Shown: piece after piece, positions 23,464-33,736 of the stretch
Layout: every line of letters starts with the position of its first letter
How positions within the stretch are numbered: the first letter of the stretch is position 1
NCBI GenBank assembly: GCA_000231825.2
Contig: JH720315.1
Location: 5,775 to 40,042 of the forward strand
Reading direction: 5' to 3'
DNA from: Tetrahymena elliotti 4EA
Taxonomy: Eukaryota > Ciliophora > Oligohymenophorea > Hymenostomatida > Tetrahymenidae
DNA length: 34,268 nucleotides
Notes under the pieces: generated by a model
Told to the model about the DNA's origin: nothing
Seen by the model: only the letters and a program-made list of their open reading frames with translations
The model's database searches: none
Position numbers and translations under genes: made by a program

Positions 23464-23812
23464 AATCATTTTGTATTAATATTACATTTAAAATTAATAA
23501 TTTTATTTCTTGCTTTTGTATGGTAAGTTAATTATTAAAATCTAAAATATATAAAGTCAGTTAATGTATCATTAAATTTGGCACTTTATTTTAGTAATCA
23601 TTTAAATATTAACATATTAATAATGTAGGGTATCATTTTTTAATATTTTAGTATTGGAGTTCATTTTTTAGAATTAATAATGATAAATATAGTACCGGGG
23701 GTCCTCTAATTTAAGATAGACTTTTCTTTTTTTAAAAAAAAAAACCTATTAAGATTTTTTAGTAATATAATATTGGAACTAAATTTTATTAAAGAGAGTA
23801 AGATATGAGTAA

Positions 23813-24198
23813 TCACAAATAATATTATAATTAAGATAAAAGTAATAGGAACAGCATATTAATTATTAATGATACTGTTAATTATAGTGATTGTTTGGTA
23901 AACAATTGCTGATACAATATAAAAAATTAAATTGAGAAGAATTTAAGGCTCTGGTCGAGTTGGCAGGACTTTTTATTTTCATACATTTTTAGATGGACTG
24001 AATACAAATATTTTAATAATGAGTCGCTATTATTCTTTACTACATCAAAATCAATACTACCTATTCCACCATATCAAAATTTAACAACCTCATTCATTTC
24101 TATTTTTCCTCATTTTTTTAAATAATCTAAATAATCTCTACTTAAAATAAATGAATTATCTATTATTTTGACTGATCTATTTGAGAAAGTAAATATCT
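23813..24198 (-). pseudogene. Decayed gene or exon, unknown family, two in-frame TGA
   Basis: On the minus strand one frame reads SVKIIDNSFILSRDYLDYLKK, then TGA (24112-24110), GKIEMNEVVKF, TGA (24076-24074), then YGGIGSIDFDVVKNNSDSLL and KYLYSVHLKMYENKKSCQLD (split here for length), and becomes degenerate before TGA 23815-23813. The residue mix is clearly protein-like, and both stops sit where a single base change from TGG or an arginine codon would explain them. A TTTTTAG just before 24198 on this strand could be its acceptor. The plus strand of the same stretch is also partly open but tryptophan- and serine-rich, as expected of an antisense reading. Family not recognised; no intact copy in the window. 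Confidence 0.5.
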
Positions 24199-24480
24199 AA
24201 AAAAGATTTACAAAAATTATATAACTAAATTTACATGTACATTTAAGATTGATTTAGCAAGTGAAGACTCAAAAATTTATTTGTATGTCTTCTGCCTGTC
24301 ATTTTAAAATAAATATACTAATTGATTTGAATTTTTAATTAATATACAGCCTTCTGATAATTAGAAAAAAAATATTTCTGTTTAAAGTTTTGAAAGTAGC
24401 AAAGGAATAGTTTAATTAATTAGTAATTAACAAGTTTGTTTTTTTAATTAAGTAAAGAAAGAGATAGATAGATAGCAAGA

Positions 24481-24996
24481 ATGTTGATAGCAGATTTAGA
24501 AGCGAGATTTACTCGTAAATAAAATAAATTTAGGAATTATAAGCAATTATTTATTTAGATTAATCTGTATTTAAAAATAGATTTGCAAGGGCTTAGTAAG
24601 GAGATAAAGAAGAACAATTTGATACTTCAGAAGAATAAAGAAATAATATCTCTCAATATGGATAAATTAGAAGTCAACAAGAAAATGCTAAATGATTTAG
24701 AGAAATCTTTGATTTTAAATGAAAAAGAGCTATTGTAGTTTGGATAAATCACTGAAGAAAATCAGTAGGAATGTGAGAAATTGTTGTAAAAAATATATAA
24801 ACATAAAGATATTTTAGATCATTATCATCAGAAAATAAAGCTTGAAAACATGAAAATAAAATTGCATAACGAGACAATAATAGTTGAAAACAAGATTATT
24901 CACAAAAAAAATACAGATATGTCAGAAGAACTGAAATCCATGAATGAAGATTTACAGCAAAACTTCAATTATCACCCAGAAATTAACAATTTATGA
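24481..24996 (+). CDS. Coiled-coil protein, 171 residues
   Basis: Single exon, ATG 24481 to TGA 24994-24996. After a short basic start (MLIADLEARFTRKQNKFRNY) nearly the whole protein is charged and helical, with leucine or isoleucine at heptad spacing (DKLEVNKKMLNDLEKSLILN, ENQQECEKLLQKIYKHKDIL, ENMKIKLHNETIIVENKI) and no proline until the last ten residues. It uses more G and C than its flanks, typical of coding DNA here. It could be a small structural subunit of a cytoskeletal, tethering or kinetochore complex, but nothing points to one. A GATA run (about 24461-24476) lies just before the start. Confidence 0.65.
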
Positions 24997-25079
24997 ATAA
25001 AATCTGTGCTTTGCATGATTTAATCATTGAACTACCTCTAATTTGATAACTCTTACTACGCAATTAACATTAAAATTAT

Positions 25080-25960
25080 AGTAATAATTTCTCCCCTTTC
25101 AAAATAACCTCATAATCAATCAATCAATATTATATGAAATTTAATAAAAACATTCAATTCAACCATAAGCTTCTGAACTTATTTAGTTTTTTTTATGAAA
25201 ATGTGATAAATAATAATAATCATTGAGAATCATAGGTCTATTAGTAAAAATCTCACAAGAAAGCAAAAAAATAAATAGAATATAATTTACATTAATTTAA
25301 TTTTATTTAAAATTTGGATAAAAGTACATATATTAATTATTAAATACTACCATATTTTATATCCCTTATTATGAATATATAAAATTTATTTTGTCTAAAT
25401 AAATTTCTAAATTATTTTATTCTAAAATTTACAAATTTAAAATCTTATTGATTTATTCTTACAAAAACTAATAACTCTTGCAACAACTTTATATTTTTTT
25501 AATCATAAGCTTTTAAGCTTTTATAAATTTGATTTATGAAAGTTTTTCAATTATTAAAAAAGATAAAATAGAATACAATTTTTAGTACTCCTTAATTTTA
25601 TCAATCAATAAATCTATTTAATAAAGAATTTTAAAAAATAAAAACATTCAAGTCCTTCCTCAACCCTAAGCTATTTAAGTTGGTTTAATGAAAATATGGT
25701 AATGTTCATTTATTATCATTTATCTATCTATACATTAGCAAAGCAAAAGCAAAGAAACAAAAAGTAAACAAAATAAAAAATTAAAATATTTATTCAATAT
25801 TTCGATTATAATATCGAATACTGCCTTTTTCTTTACTTTATCATTAGTGAATATTTAAAATTTATTTTGACAAAAAATATCTTAATCATTTTATTCCAAG
25901 AAAATAAATTTCAAATCTTATTAATTAAATAAATTTAATATTTACTATCTAATTTTTAAG
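25080..25960 (+). repeat. Degenerate tandem duplication, unit about 480-490 bp
   Basis: Two copies share blocks in the same order: AAAAACATTCAA at about 25149 and 25638, 'AAGCTNNTNAANTTNTTTAGTT' followed by ATGAAAATRTG, and later 'GAATATNTAAAATTTATTTTG' at about 25373 and 25850 followed by 'ATTTTATTCNAANAAAATAAATTT'. There is no convincing coding frame. The rest of 24997-26151 is AT-rich and otherwise featureless. Confidence 0.55.
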
Positions 25961-26151
25961 TAAATCTAGGACTAAAAAAATGTAAAAATTTTAAGTTTTT
26001 CAAAGTTATGTTAGTGTCAAAAATTATCTAAATTTATTATTAAGTCATCAGATTAATTTGTATAGTTTTTTTTGAAAAAAGATAATCAAATTTATGATAT
26101 TAATATTTATTAGCTCATTTTAAATTTTGATAAAGAAAAAATTTTTTAAAA

Positions 26152-29100
26152 ATGTTGATATAGAATGTAAAATATTTTACATTAATGAAGTACTTCAATT
26201 TCTTTAGATTTATAGATTTATTATAATATTAATCTATTTAAAGATATTAAGCTCTAATTTAACTTCTTACTTAATTCTTAATCTTTCTTTCTCGTAAAAT
26301 TATTAATCTTCTTTTAAATAAATCTCAACTTTTAAACTCTTGTAAAAATTGCGTTTGAATATAAAAATAGTATTATTAACATGATATAATTTATTTATGA
26401 TTAACTGGCTAATTAGCTTTGTTTTACTTGATTGACACATAAATTTTTATCTACTAAGATTTTATTCAAATTTTTATGTTTCTCTATATCCTTAACAAAT
26501 ATTTTTTCATTCAGTATTTTTACTATTTTTAAAAGAAGTAATCCATTTGGTAAAAAACTAGCAGAAGGAATAGGATCTAGCTTATCAAAATGCTCTAATC
26601 TCTAAACTTTGGCTCTTGACCTGTCGTAAAGAATTATGTTTTTAGTTATGTATTTTAAATAAATGAGGTTTATTTTAATTTATAAGCTACTTACTAATTT
26701 AGATTAGTTGGCTTGATATCATCATAGCATGTTCAAATTTGCTTTTTCTCTTATTTATTTTTTAAAAGGTATTGTCAAATTGGTGAAATTGAAGTATAAA
26801 TATTAGGATCTGGCTTAACAAAATGCTCTAATCTCTAAACTTTGACTCTGAACCTCCAGTAAAAATTATTTTTATTCTATCATGCTTTTTGGGTGAATAA
26901 ATAAAACATTAATTTATGAGTTACTAGTTAATTTGGGTTAGTTTACTTGAAGTTTATTTGATCCATTTATTTTTTTTTGTTCAGATTTTATTAAAATTTA
27001 TATCCTTTTCTCATTTTTTAAACATTTTTTTTATAATTTTCTAAAAGTAAAAATAGCATTCATGAGATTTCTGCATAAGAATTAGGATCTTGCTTAGCAA
27101 AGTGCTCTAATCTCTAAAGATTTTAATTTATGAGCTATTGGGTTGGGTTGACTTACTTGTTTTCATCAGATTTAATTTAAATTTTTGTGTTTCTTTTTAT
27201 TCTTTTAAATATTTATTTATGAAATGTTTATTTTTTTAAAGGAAAAATTGCATTTCTAGAATGGGAGCATAAGGATTAGGATCTGATTTAGCAAAATGCT
27301 CAAATCTCTAAACTTTGACTCTTGAACTCTAGTAAAAATAAAATATTAGTTAATCTCTTTTGAATAAATAATAACTTGAATTTATGAGAAACTGATTAAT
27401 ATGGGTTGGATGGACTACTAGATATTTGTTTGTTTAATTAATTTTTGTTTTTTTATTTTAGATTTTATTCAAAACTGTATGCTTTTCTCTTATTTTTCAA
27501 TATTTTTAAGTTAAATATATATATTTGAAAGATCTAATAATATTGGTGAAGTTGGTGTGCAAGGATTAGGATCAGGCTTAGCAAAATGTTCGAATCTCTA
27601 AACTTTGAATCTTAAACTCTAGAAAAATATTTTTTTTAAATTATTCATTTTTACATGAGCATATGCTTTGACTAAAGAGAGACCAACCACTTTAGGTTGG
27701 TTTACTTCATATTTCATTTATTTCTATTCATATTGAATTCAAATTTTTATGCTCTTTTCAATATTAGCCTCTCGTAAATAAAGCGTTTCTTAATAATTAT
27801 ATCCTTTTAAATATTTTTTCATTCAGTATTTATAATTTTTTAAAAGAGAGAATTATATTGATGAAATAGGATCACAAGGATTAGCATCTGAATTGGCAAA
27901 ATGCTTGAGTCTCAAAACTTTGATTCTTGAACTCTCATAAAAATACAAAATAATGTTACAATAAAATTAAGCATTTTCTTTGAGAATTAATAAAATTTTA
28001 ATTGAAGAGATTGATTATTTTGGTTAGTTTGTTTACTTGATATTAATTTATTTCATTGATTAACTTTTTAATATTTTTTTTCAGAATCTATTCAAATTAT
28101 ATTTTTCTCATAGGATATTTTTATTATTTTTTTAAAGGAAAAATAAAAGTGGCAAAATGGGCTTGTAAGGATTAGGATCTGAGTTAGCAAAAAGCTCTAA
28201 TCTCTATATTTTGACTTAAGCTCATGTAAAAAATTCTGTTTTAATTTTATTAAACATTTATGAGAAAATAAGGATTTAATTTATGAACAGATAATTAATT
28301 TTGGTTAGTTTAGATTAAATTTTTTAGTTTTATTAATTTTATTTGTTGTTTTTTTACATTTTATTCCAATTTTATGTTTTCTGATTCTTTCTTTTCAGAT
28401 ATTAATCAATATTTATTTTTCTTCTTTTTAAAAGGCATTGTAAAATTGAAGAAATGGGTGCAAAAAATTTAGCACTGGGATTAGCATAAAGTTCTTATCT
28501 CTAAACTTTACATCTTGACTTAAGGTAAATTAGTGTTTCAATTTTATTATGCATTTATCAATAAATAAGGATTAAAAATTTTAAAAGTCAGGCAGACTAA
28601 TGTGGGTTGGCTATTTACTTTATATGTGTTTGGTTCTTTCTTTTAATTTGTTGTTTTCATATTTTATTCAAATTTTTATGCTTTTTTCATAATTTACACA
28701 TTATTAAATATTTATTTTGATAATCCTTTAAAAGATTAAATAATATTCAAAATATGGGAGCTTAAGGATTAGGATCTGGTCTAGCAAAATGTTCTAATCT
28801 TGAAATGTTGACTCTTAAACTGAGGTAAATAAAAATAATCTGTCAATATTATTTATTTTTAAATGAATAAATAAAAAATTGATTTATGAAGGAACTTATC
28901 AACTAATTTGGGTTGCTTTACTGGATATTTCTTTAGCTCATTCATAAATTTTTATTTTTTTTGTTAGATTTAATTCAAATTTTAATAATTTTTTTTCTCT
29001 TTTAAATATATAGCTATTATAATTGCTTAAAAGCAAAAATAATATTGGTAGAATGGGAGCTTATGGTTTAGGATCAGAATTGGCAAAATGCTTTAAACTC

Positions 29101-29174
29101 GAAACTGGTTCTTTAGGATTGGGATCTGAGTTAGCAAAATACTCTAATCTCTAAAACTTGGATCTTTTCCTCTT
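26152..29174 (+). pseudogene. LRR gene of ten tandem exon modules, decaying
   Basis: A first exon at 26152-26341 (ATGTTGATA start) is related to the first exon of the minus-strand LRR gene at 15843, but is one base short at its splice site. Ten LRR exons follow: 26536-26625, 26769-26858, 27048-27119 (cut), 27242-27331, 27532-27621, 27847-27936, 28138-28225 (88 nt), 28435-28524, 28735-28824 and 29034-29174 (141 nt). Intact ones are 90 nt, phase 2, and encode patterns such as NNIGEVGVQGLGSGLAKC then SNLQTLNLKL. Damage: exon 3 has lost its last third and its donor; the fifth donor is GA instead of GT (27622); the sixth is AT (27937); exon 7 has lost two bases; exon 10 carries an extra 17 codons. 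The exon+intron unit is mostly about 290-315 bp. The locus looks non-functional as a whole, though a shorter product skipping bad exons would stay in frame. Confidence 0.7.
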
Positions 29175-29339
29175 GTAAAAATAGTGTTTCAAAATTAATT
29201 ACACATTTTTAAATAAAGAAATACTTTAATATTTTAGAAACTAAAAATTTATTTGGGTTAGTTTATTTAATATTTTTTTGGGAAATTTTTTTATTCTTTG
29301 TTTTACTTTTATTTTTAATTGATATAGAATCTTTTAAAG

Positions 29340-30345
29340 AAATGGGTATACATACTACCTATATTTTGAAAAAACCACAACAAAATAATTTTAACTTTCT
29401 TTGCAACCAAACAAAGAGATCTAGGATTATTTTTTTAGTGAAACCATCTTTGAATAATATTTCATTACCTATTAAAACTAAATATACAAACTGTATTCAT
29501 ATTAATTAAGCGAAGAAAGTTCTCAAGCTTCTCTGATTTAAAAAATATAATTGATATTTAATGCTTTTCTTAGTTTACTTTTGACAAAATAAATAAAAAC
29601 TTACTTTTAACACTTATTTATTATGAAGGATAAGATTTTTATTTTGGAATATTGGACTTAAACAAATAATAAATTATACAATAGAATGTTCATTTATCTA
29701 AATATACAAATGGAAGACTCTCTCACCATAACCAATAAAAAAAAAGAATTTACATTATTCCTTTTCAAAAAAATAATTAACTCATGCAATATGATTAAAT
29801 TTCATTTTAAGCTTATTAATGTACATACACAAATTTGAATAATAGTTTAAGATAAATTAGAATGCACAGCAATTCTTAAATATGAAGAATATAGCATTTC
29901 AAAAATTGAATTTATTAATAATATTAATGCTGAGCTCTAATAAGTATAATAAGAAGAAGCAATAGCATTTTTATTATTATATTAATCAACTAATAACTGG
30001 AGATATCCTTATTTCTAAAGGCGATAACTCAGTGAGCATTTTTAAGAAATAATTTTGATGCAAGCTTTTTAGCTTTACAAAATGATTTCATTAAAATATT
30101 TTCTCATTTATTGAGTTTATTTGCTTTATTTTTATGGCATTTATATCAAACAAAAAATAAGTGTTTTTTGTATTTTTAAACTATTCAAAACCATTTTCAA
30201 CTAAACAAGTCTAATTAATCAAAAATTAAAATATCTAATTAAAAGTTTTTTTCAAAACATTTGCTATTTATTTTCCTTTGAGCTAAAATAAAGGAATTGT
30301 TTTAACTTTTTTATGACTTTAATTTCTAATCATTTAATGTATTGA
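29340..30345 (+). pseudogene. Decayed coding region joined in frame to the LRR array
   Basis: After the last LRR exon a family-type acceptor (CTTTTAAAG, 29331-29339) opens a frame that continues in the phase set by that exon. It is open for 165 codons to TGA 29836, for 91 more to TGA 30112, and again to TGA 30343. The second segment is the most protein-like (KLECTAILKYEEYSISKIEF, YQSTNNWRYPYFQRRQLSEH). The third is hydrophobic (VYLLYFYGIYIKQKISVFCI). It is not LRR. Three consecutive protein-like segments in one frame separated by single TGA codons fit a decayed gene, perhaps a membrane protein. Family not recognised. Confidence 0.4.
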
Positions 30346-31680
30346 TTAAAAAAGAAATAAGAAAAAAAGGAAATAAAAGAAAATTGGTGTGTGTTAAAAT
30401 ATTAAATTCTTAATGATAGGTGAATTTTAAGTTTTTAGAGCGAAATTCTTTTTATTTATGGATTCTTTTTCTTATTTTATGACATAATAATTATGCTAAA
30501 TAGATCTTTTATAATTAATTTACCTATTTTACTCTGTATCATGATTAATATAGCCACCATCGTGATATATGTAAATCTAATAGTAAGGATTAAAAATATT
30601 TAGATTTTGAAAATTTTAAGATTAAGCTTAACCAAAAATTATGTTTTTATCAGTAAGTGTAAGATTTTAGCTTAACTTGAAGTAATAATAAAAAATTACA
30701 ATTAATTAGTAAAAGTGAAAGAAGCAAATATTATGATTAATATATGCATTAATATTTTTAATTAAATTGATTCATGCTATCAAATCACCACAAGAAATAT
30801 TGATTAAAATTTATTTGGTTTTTTTTTGTCTTTTAATTACCCTTTCAATATTTAATATTTGTTAGCTAATATCAAAAAAAATGAGCTATTTTTGAATTTT
30901 TTTTAATGGAAATGTCTAATTTAATTATATTTACCATAATTCCTCTATAATGTTTGAGTTTTTTTTGACTTTTTTTTGCTAAACTTAAGGATCTCATGAC
31001 ACTTCCTTGTTAAAAAAATTCACCACTCCCCCTAAGTCTTATTAATGAACGTTTACAGTATATAACTTTAATTAAAAAAAAAGTTAATAAAAGATTATTG
31101 GGATGGAAAAACTCTTTTGATATATTTTATAAATTAAATTAATTAATGTTTCTAAAAATAGGATTTCCCCATATCTTCTATAAAAATTCAAGATATTAAT
31201 TTTTTATTAGTTTATTAATTAATAAATAATTGTAAAGGAAAACAAGAAAAAAAAAAGGAAAGATTAAAAAATATGGAGAAAGAGAGTTAAAAATTTTACG
31301 ATCTAAGAGATGTATTGCCTATCTTTATCTAATTTATTGTTAAACTAACTTTTTTATAAATTAAAAGTTTATGAAATCAAATTTTAAAACTCTTACCAGC
31401 ATTGACCTTTTTTTAATGTAAGAAATTTAATAAAGAATTTTTTTATGAACAATGAATAAGAAACCATTGAAAATTTTAATTTTTTTAATTCATTAATATT
31501 AAAACATAATTTTATTACAACTTTTTGTTTGAGATTTACTCTTTGAACTTAGCTTACTAATTTGATAATTAATATTAGTTATTATTTTATCATAATTTTA
31601 ATTGAAATCAAAATAAAAAAATATCTAAAATCTTTATTTTAATTTTCTTTAATTCTATTTAATATTTTAATAAAATAAAG
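30346..31680. other. Intergenic, nothing recognised
   Basis: About 1.3 kb of AT-rich DNA with homopolymer runs and a C-rich patch near 31020-31035. No convincing frame on either strand and no RNA gene recognised. The first exon of the downstream LRR gene, if it has one, should lie here but was not found. Confidence 0.5.
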
Positions 31681-32099
31681 CAAGAATTAAATTGGGAATG
31701 AAGGAGCATCTGAGATTGGATTAGGCTTAAGTAAATGCACTCAACTTAAAAAATTAGGATTTAGGATGGAGTAACTTTTTTATTTATTATTTTTAGAAAA
31801 ATTTTATGATAGTTTTTATTTAATGTTATTTTCAAAAAAAAAGGAACAATTAAATTGATAATGAAGGAGTATTACAGATAGGATTAGGCTTAAGTAAATG
31901 CACTCAACTTACAAATTTATAATTTCACATCTCGTAATTTTTATTGATTATTTTTAGAAAAATGTAAAGATAGTTTTTATTTATTGTCATTTTATAAAAT
32001 AAAAGCAACAATAAAATTGGCAAATATTCAAATAATAATAAATTTCAAAAAAATTTTGGCACTATTTTTGAAAGAAAGATTATATAAATATTACTGTGA
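31681..32099 (+). CDS. LRR protein of a second subfamily, 3' part
   Basis: Exons 31681-31770 and 31844-31933 (both 90 nt, phase 2) and a probable terminal exon 32006-32099 ending in TGA. The repeats read KNQIGNEGASEIGLGLSKCT then QLKKLGFRM, and NNQIDNEGVLQIGLGLSKC then TQLTNLQFHI, so the core is GLGLSKCTQL where the other loci have GLGSxLAKCSNL. Introns are only about 72 bp, giving a strict 162-163 bp unit. The last exon begins NNKIGKYSNN and ends basic (ERKIIQILL), much like the terminus of the LRR gene at 666-753. No start exon was found upstream, so the 5' end is unresolved or lost. Confidence 0.5.
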
Positions 32100-32144
32100 A
32101 TTCAAATTTATGTATAGTATTGAAATAAAAAACTGTTTTTTAAA

Positions 32145-32730
32145 ATGCAAATGAACAAAACAGTTGGGTTAGCATTGAATTATAAACTTAATTCTATCAG
32201 TATATTTATTCCAAAAAACTTCAGTTTACTCTTAGAAAAGACACGCAACACATTTCAAATTAATGAAAGTCAACAACTAGAAATACAGTATTATGATGAC
32301 AATAAATGATGAAGAAAGCTATTAAGTCTTTTTAGAAATGAATCAAAGCATAAAACTCCCTTAAATTTAAGTGCTAATCTCAAATGAAATAGAAACAAAA
32401 GAAATGTAAGATTAAAACACCTAAATCATACCATCATAATATAATTTCAGTAGTTAGATTTTAGAAGTAGAAGTACTGAATAATAGCAAAGAATAAATAA
32501 CAGAAACAGTAAATGAGAAGAAGGAACTGATTAAAATTAAATTAGATCAATTTGAAAGGATATCGCAGGTTATTTAGAATTTTTTTGGGTAAGAGAGAAA
32601 TAATGATTCTCTAGAATGTCACAAAGAATTCCCTAAAATAAAGAATACTGAAGGTCATATTTATTCTTAACTTAAAATCTCAAAAAGCATTCTATAGATG
32701 CACAAACAAAATATTCAATGCAATATTTGA
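32145..32730 (+). pseudogene. PB1-domain / ZZ-type zinc-finger protein, broken
   Basis: The frame from ATG 32145 gives VGLALNYKLNSISIFIPKNF and, after EKTRNTFQINESQQL, the acidic EIQYYDDN, which resembles the OPCA part of a PB1 interaction domain. TGA interrupts at 32307. The frame one base over continues DEESYQVFLEMNQSIKLPQI and stays open for about 140 codons, so one base was gained near 32307. The second frame ends MHKQNIQCNI then TGA (32728-32730). ZZ fingers often begin 'H..I.CdxC..pI.GxRYKC', so the stop falls where the second zinc-binding cysteine (TGT or TGC) would be. The rest of the finger is not found in this frame. The family assignment rests on these two partial motifs. Both breaks suggest a dead copy. 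Confidence 0.5.
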
Positions 32731-33005
32731 CATTCAATATAGCAAGCAGCAAGCATAGTGATGAATATGAGGTTAAACCTCATACATGTAAAAAGAGTCT
32801 TAAAGGTATTTAAATTATTATACTCTCATATGATTATTATTGTTAATTTATTTATAAAAAGATTAAAGGCTAATTAACACAAAGATGAGCCAAGAAGATT
32901 ACAATCTATTAATTGAATTTTTTTAAAGCATATATAAAAAATTGGGAAGCTTTCCTCCTTTTTAAATTACTATTTTTATTTATTTGTCTATTATTTTTCA
33001 TTAAC

Positions 33006-33250
33006 AAAATTATAAATTTTTTATTTCCTAACGCATTTTAATTATTAGTTTACGCCGAAATCAAATTATAAATTTTTTTATTTCCTAACTCATTTTAATT
33101 ATTAAAAAAATTTATTTTTCTACCAAATTTAATCAATAATAAACAAACAATTAAAATAAATTATGAATTTTTTATTTCTAAACAAATTTTAATTATTAGT
33201 TTTCACTCAAATCAAATTAATAATTTATTTCCGAATTTTATGAATAATTA
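33006..33250 (+). repeat. Degenerate tandem repeat, unit about 55-90 bp
   Basis: Three to four copies of 'AAATTATAAATTTTTTATTTCCTAACxCATTTTAATTATTAGTTT' begin at about 33007, 33063, 33155 and 33213, the last one shortened. CxGAAATC or CTCAAATC closes two of them. The array lies between the broken PB1/ZZ gene and the next LRR exons. From 32731 to 33005 nothing is recognised. Confidence 0.6.
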
Positions 33251-33363
33251 CACTAAAAATAATGAATGAGTAATTGATCGATTGTTTTGTCATTTTTTTA
33301 TTGGGATAGACAGCCCATTTCTGTATATATGTTTTTATTTAATATTATTTTGTAAAATAAAAG

Positions 33364-33736
33364 CAACAATGAAATTGGGAATGAAGGAGCATCATAGATT
33401 GGATTAGGCTTAAGTAAATGCACTCAACTTACAATTTTAGAATTTTACATGGGGTAATATTAAAATAACTAAAAATTTATCAAATTTCTTTGATTTTAAA
33501 TAAACATCATTTTCTATAACATAAGCAACAATTAAATTGGAGATGAAGAATCTAGTATGGCTCAACATATTTCTAAAATCGATTCACTAAAAACTTTAAA
33601 ATTACACTTAGAGTAAAAATAAATTTTTAAACACACCTCTTAATCAAAATCAAAATAATAGAGAATCAGAAAAATTTCTAAAATCAAGAGAAACAATAAA
33701 CTGTAGAAATTTAAAGATATTAATTCTTAATCTAAA
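33364..33736 (+). CDS. LRR exons of the second subfamily (right-hand part)
   Basis: Exons 33364-33453 (90 nt: NNEIGNEGASQIGLGLSKC then TQLTILEFYM), 33526-33612 (87 nt: NNQIGDEESSMAQHISKIDS then LKTLKLHL) and, less surely, 33662-33736 (75 nt: ESEKFLKSRETINCRNLKIL). The first two start 162 bp apart, the same period as at 31681. All are phase 2. The repeat pattern weakens from left to right, and no stop-containing terminal exon could be fixed: the frame after 33736 runs on through low-complexity sequence. It may be the tail of the gene at 31681, cut off by the intervening 1.3 kb, or a separate partial copy. Confidence 0.45.

Noticed and set aside
23938..23970. tRNA-like A-box (TGGTCGAGTTGG) followed by GGACTTTTT
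   Set aside because: No anticodon stem, no T-arm or B-box, and no acceptor pairing; the stretch reads better as part of the minus-strand decayed gene.
24489..24690. Second open frame overlapping the start of the coiled-coil gene
   Set aside because: It ends early at TGA and has no start codon of its own, while the chosen frame runs on with a regular heptad pattern.
26536..29174. Regularly spaced repeats that could suggest a CRISPR or satellite array
   Set aside because: The repeated 90-bp parts are LRR-coding exons with splice sites and the spacers are homologous introns.
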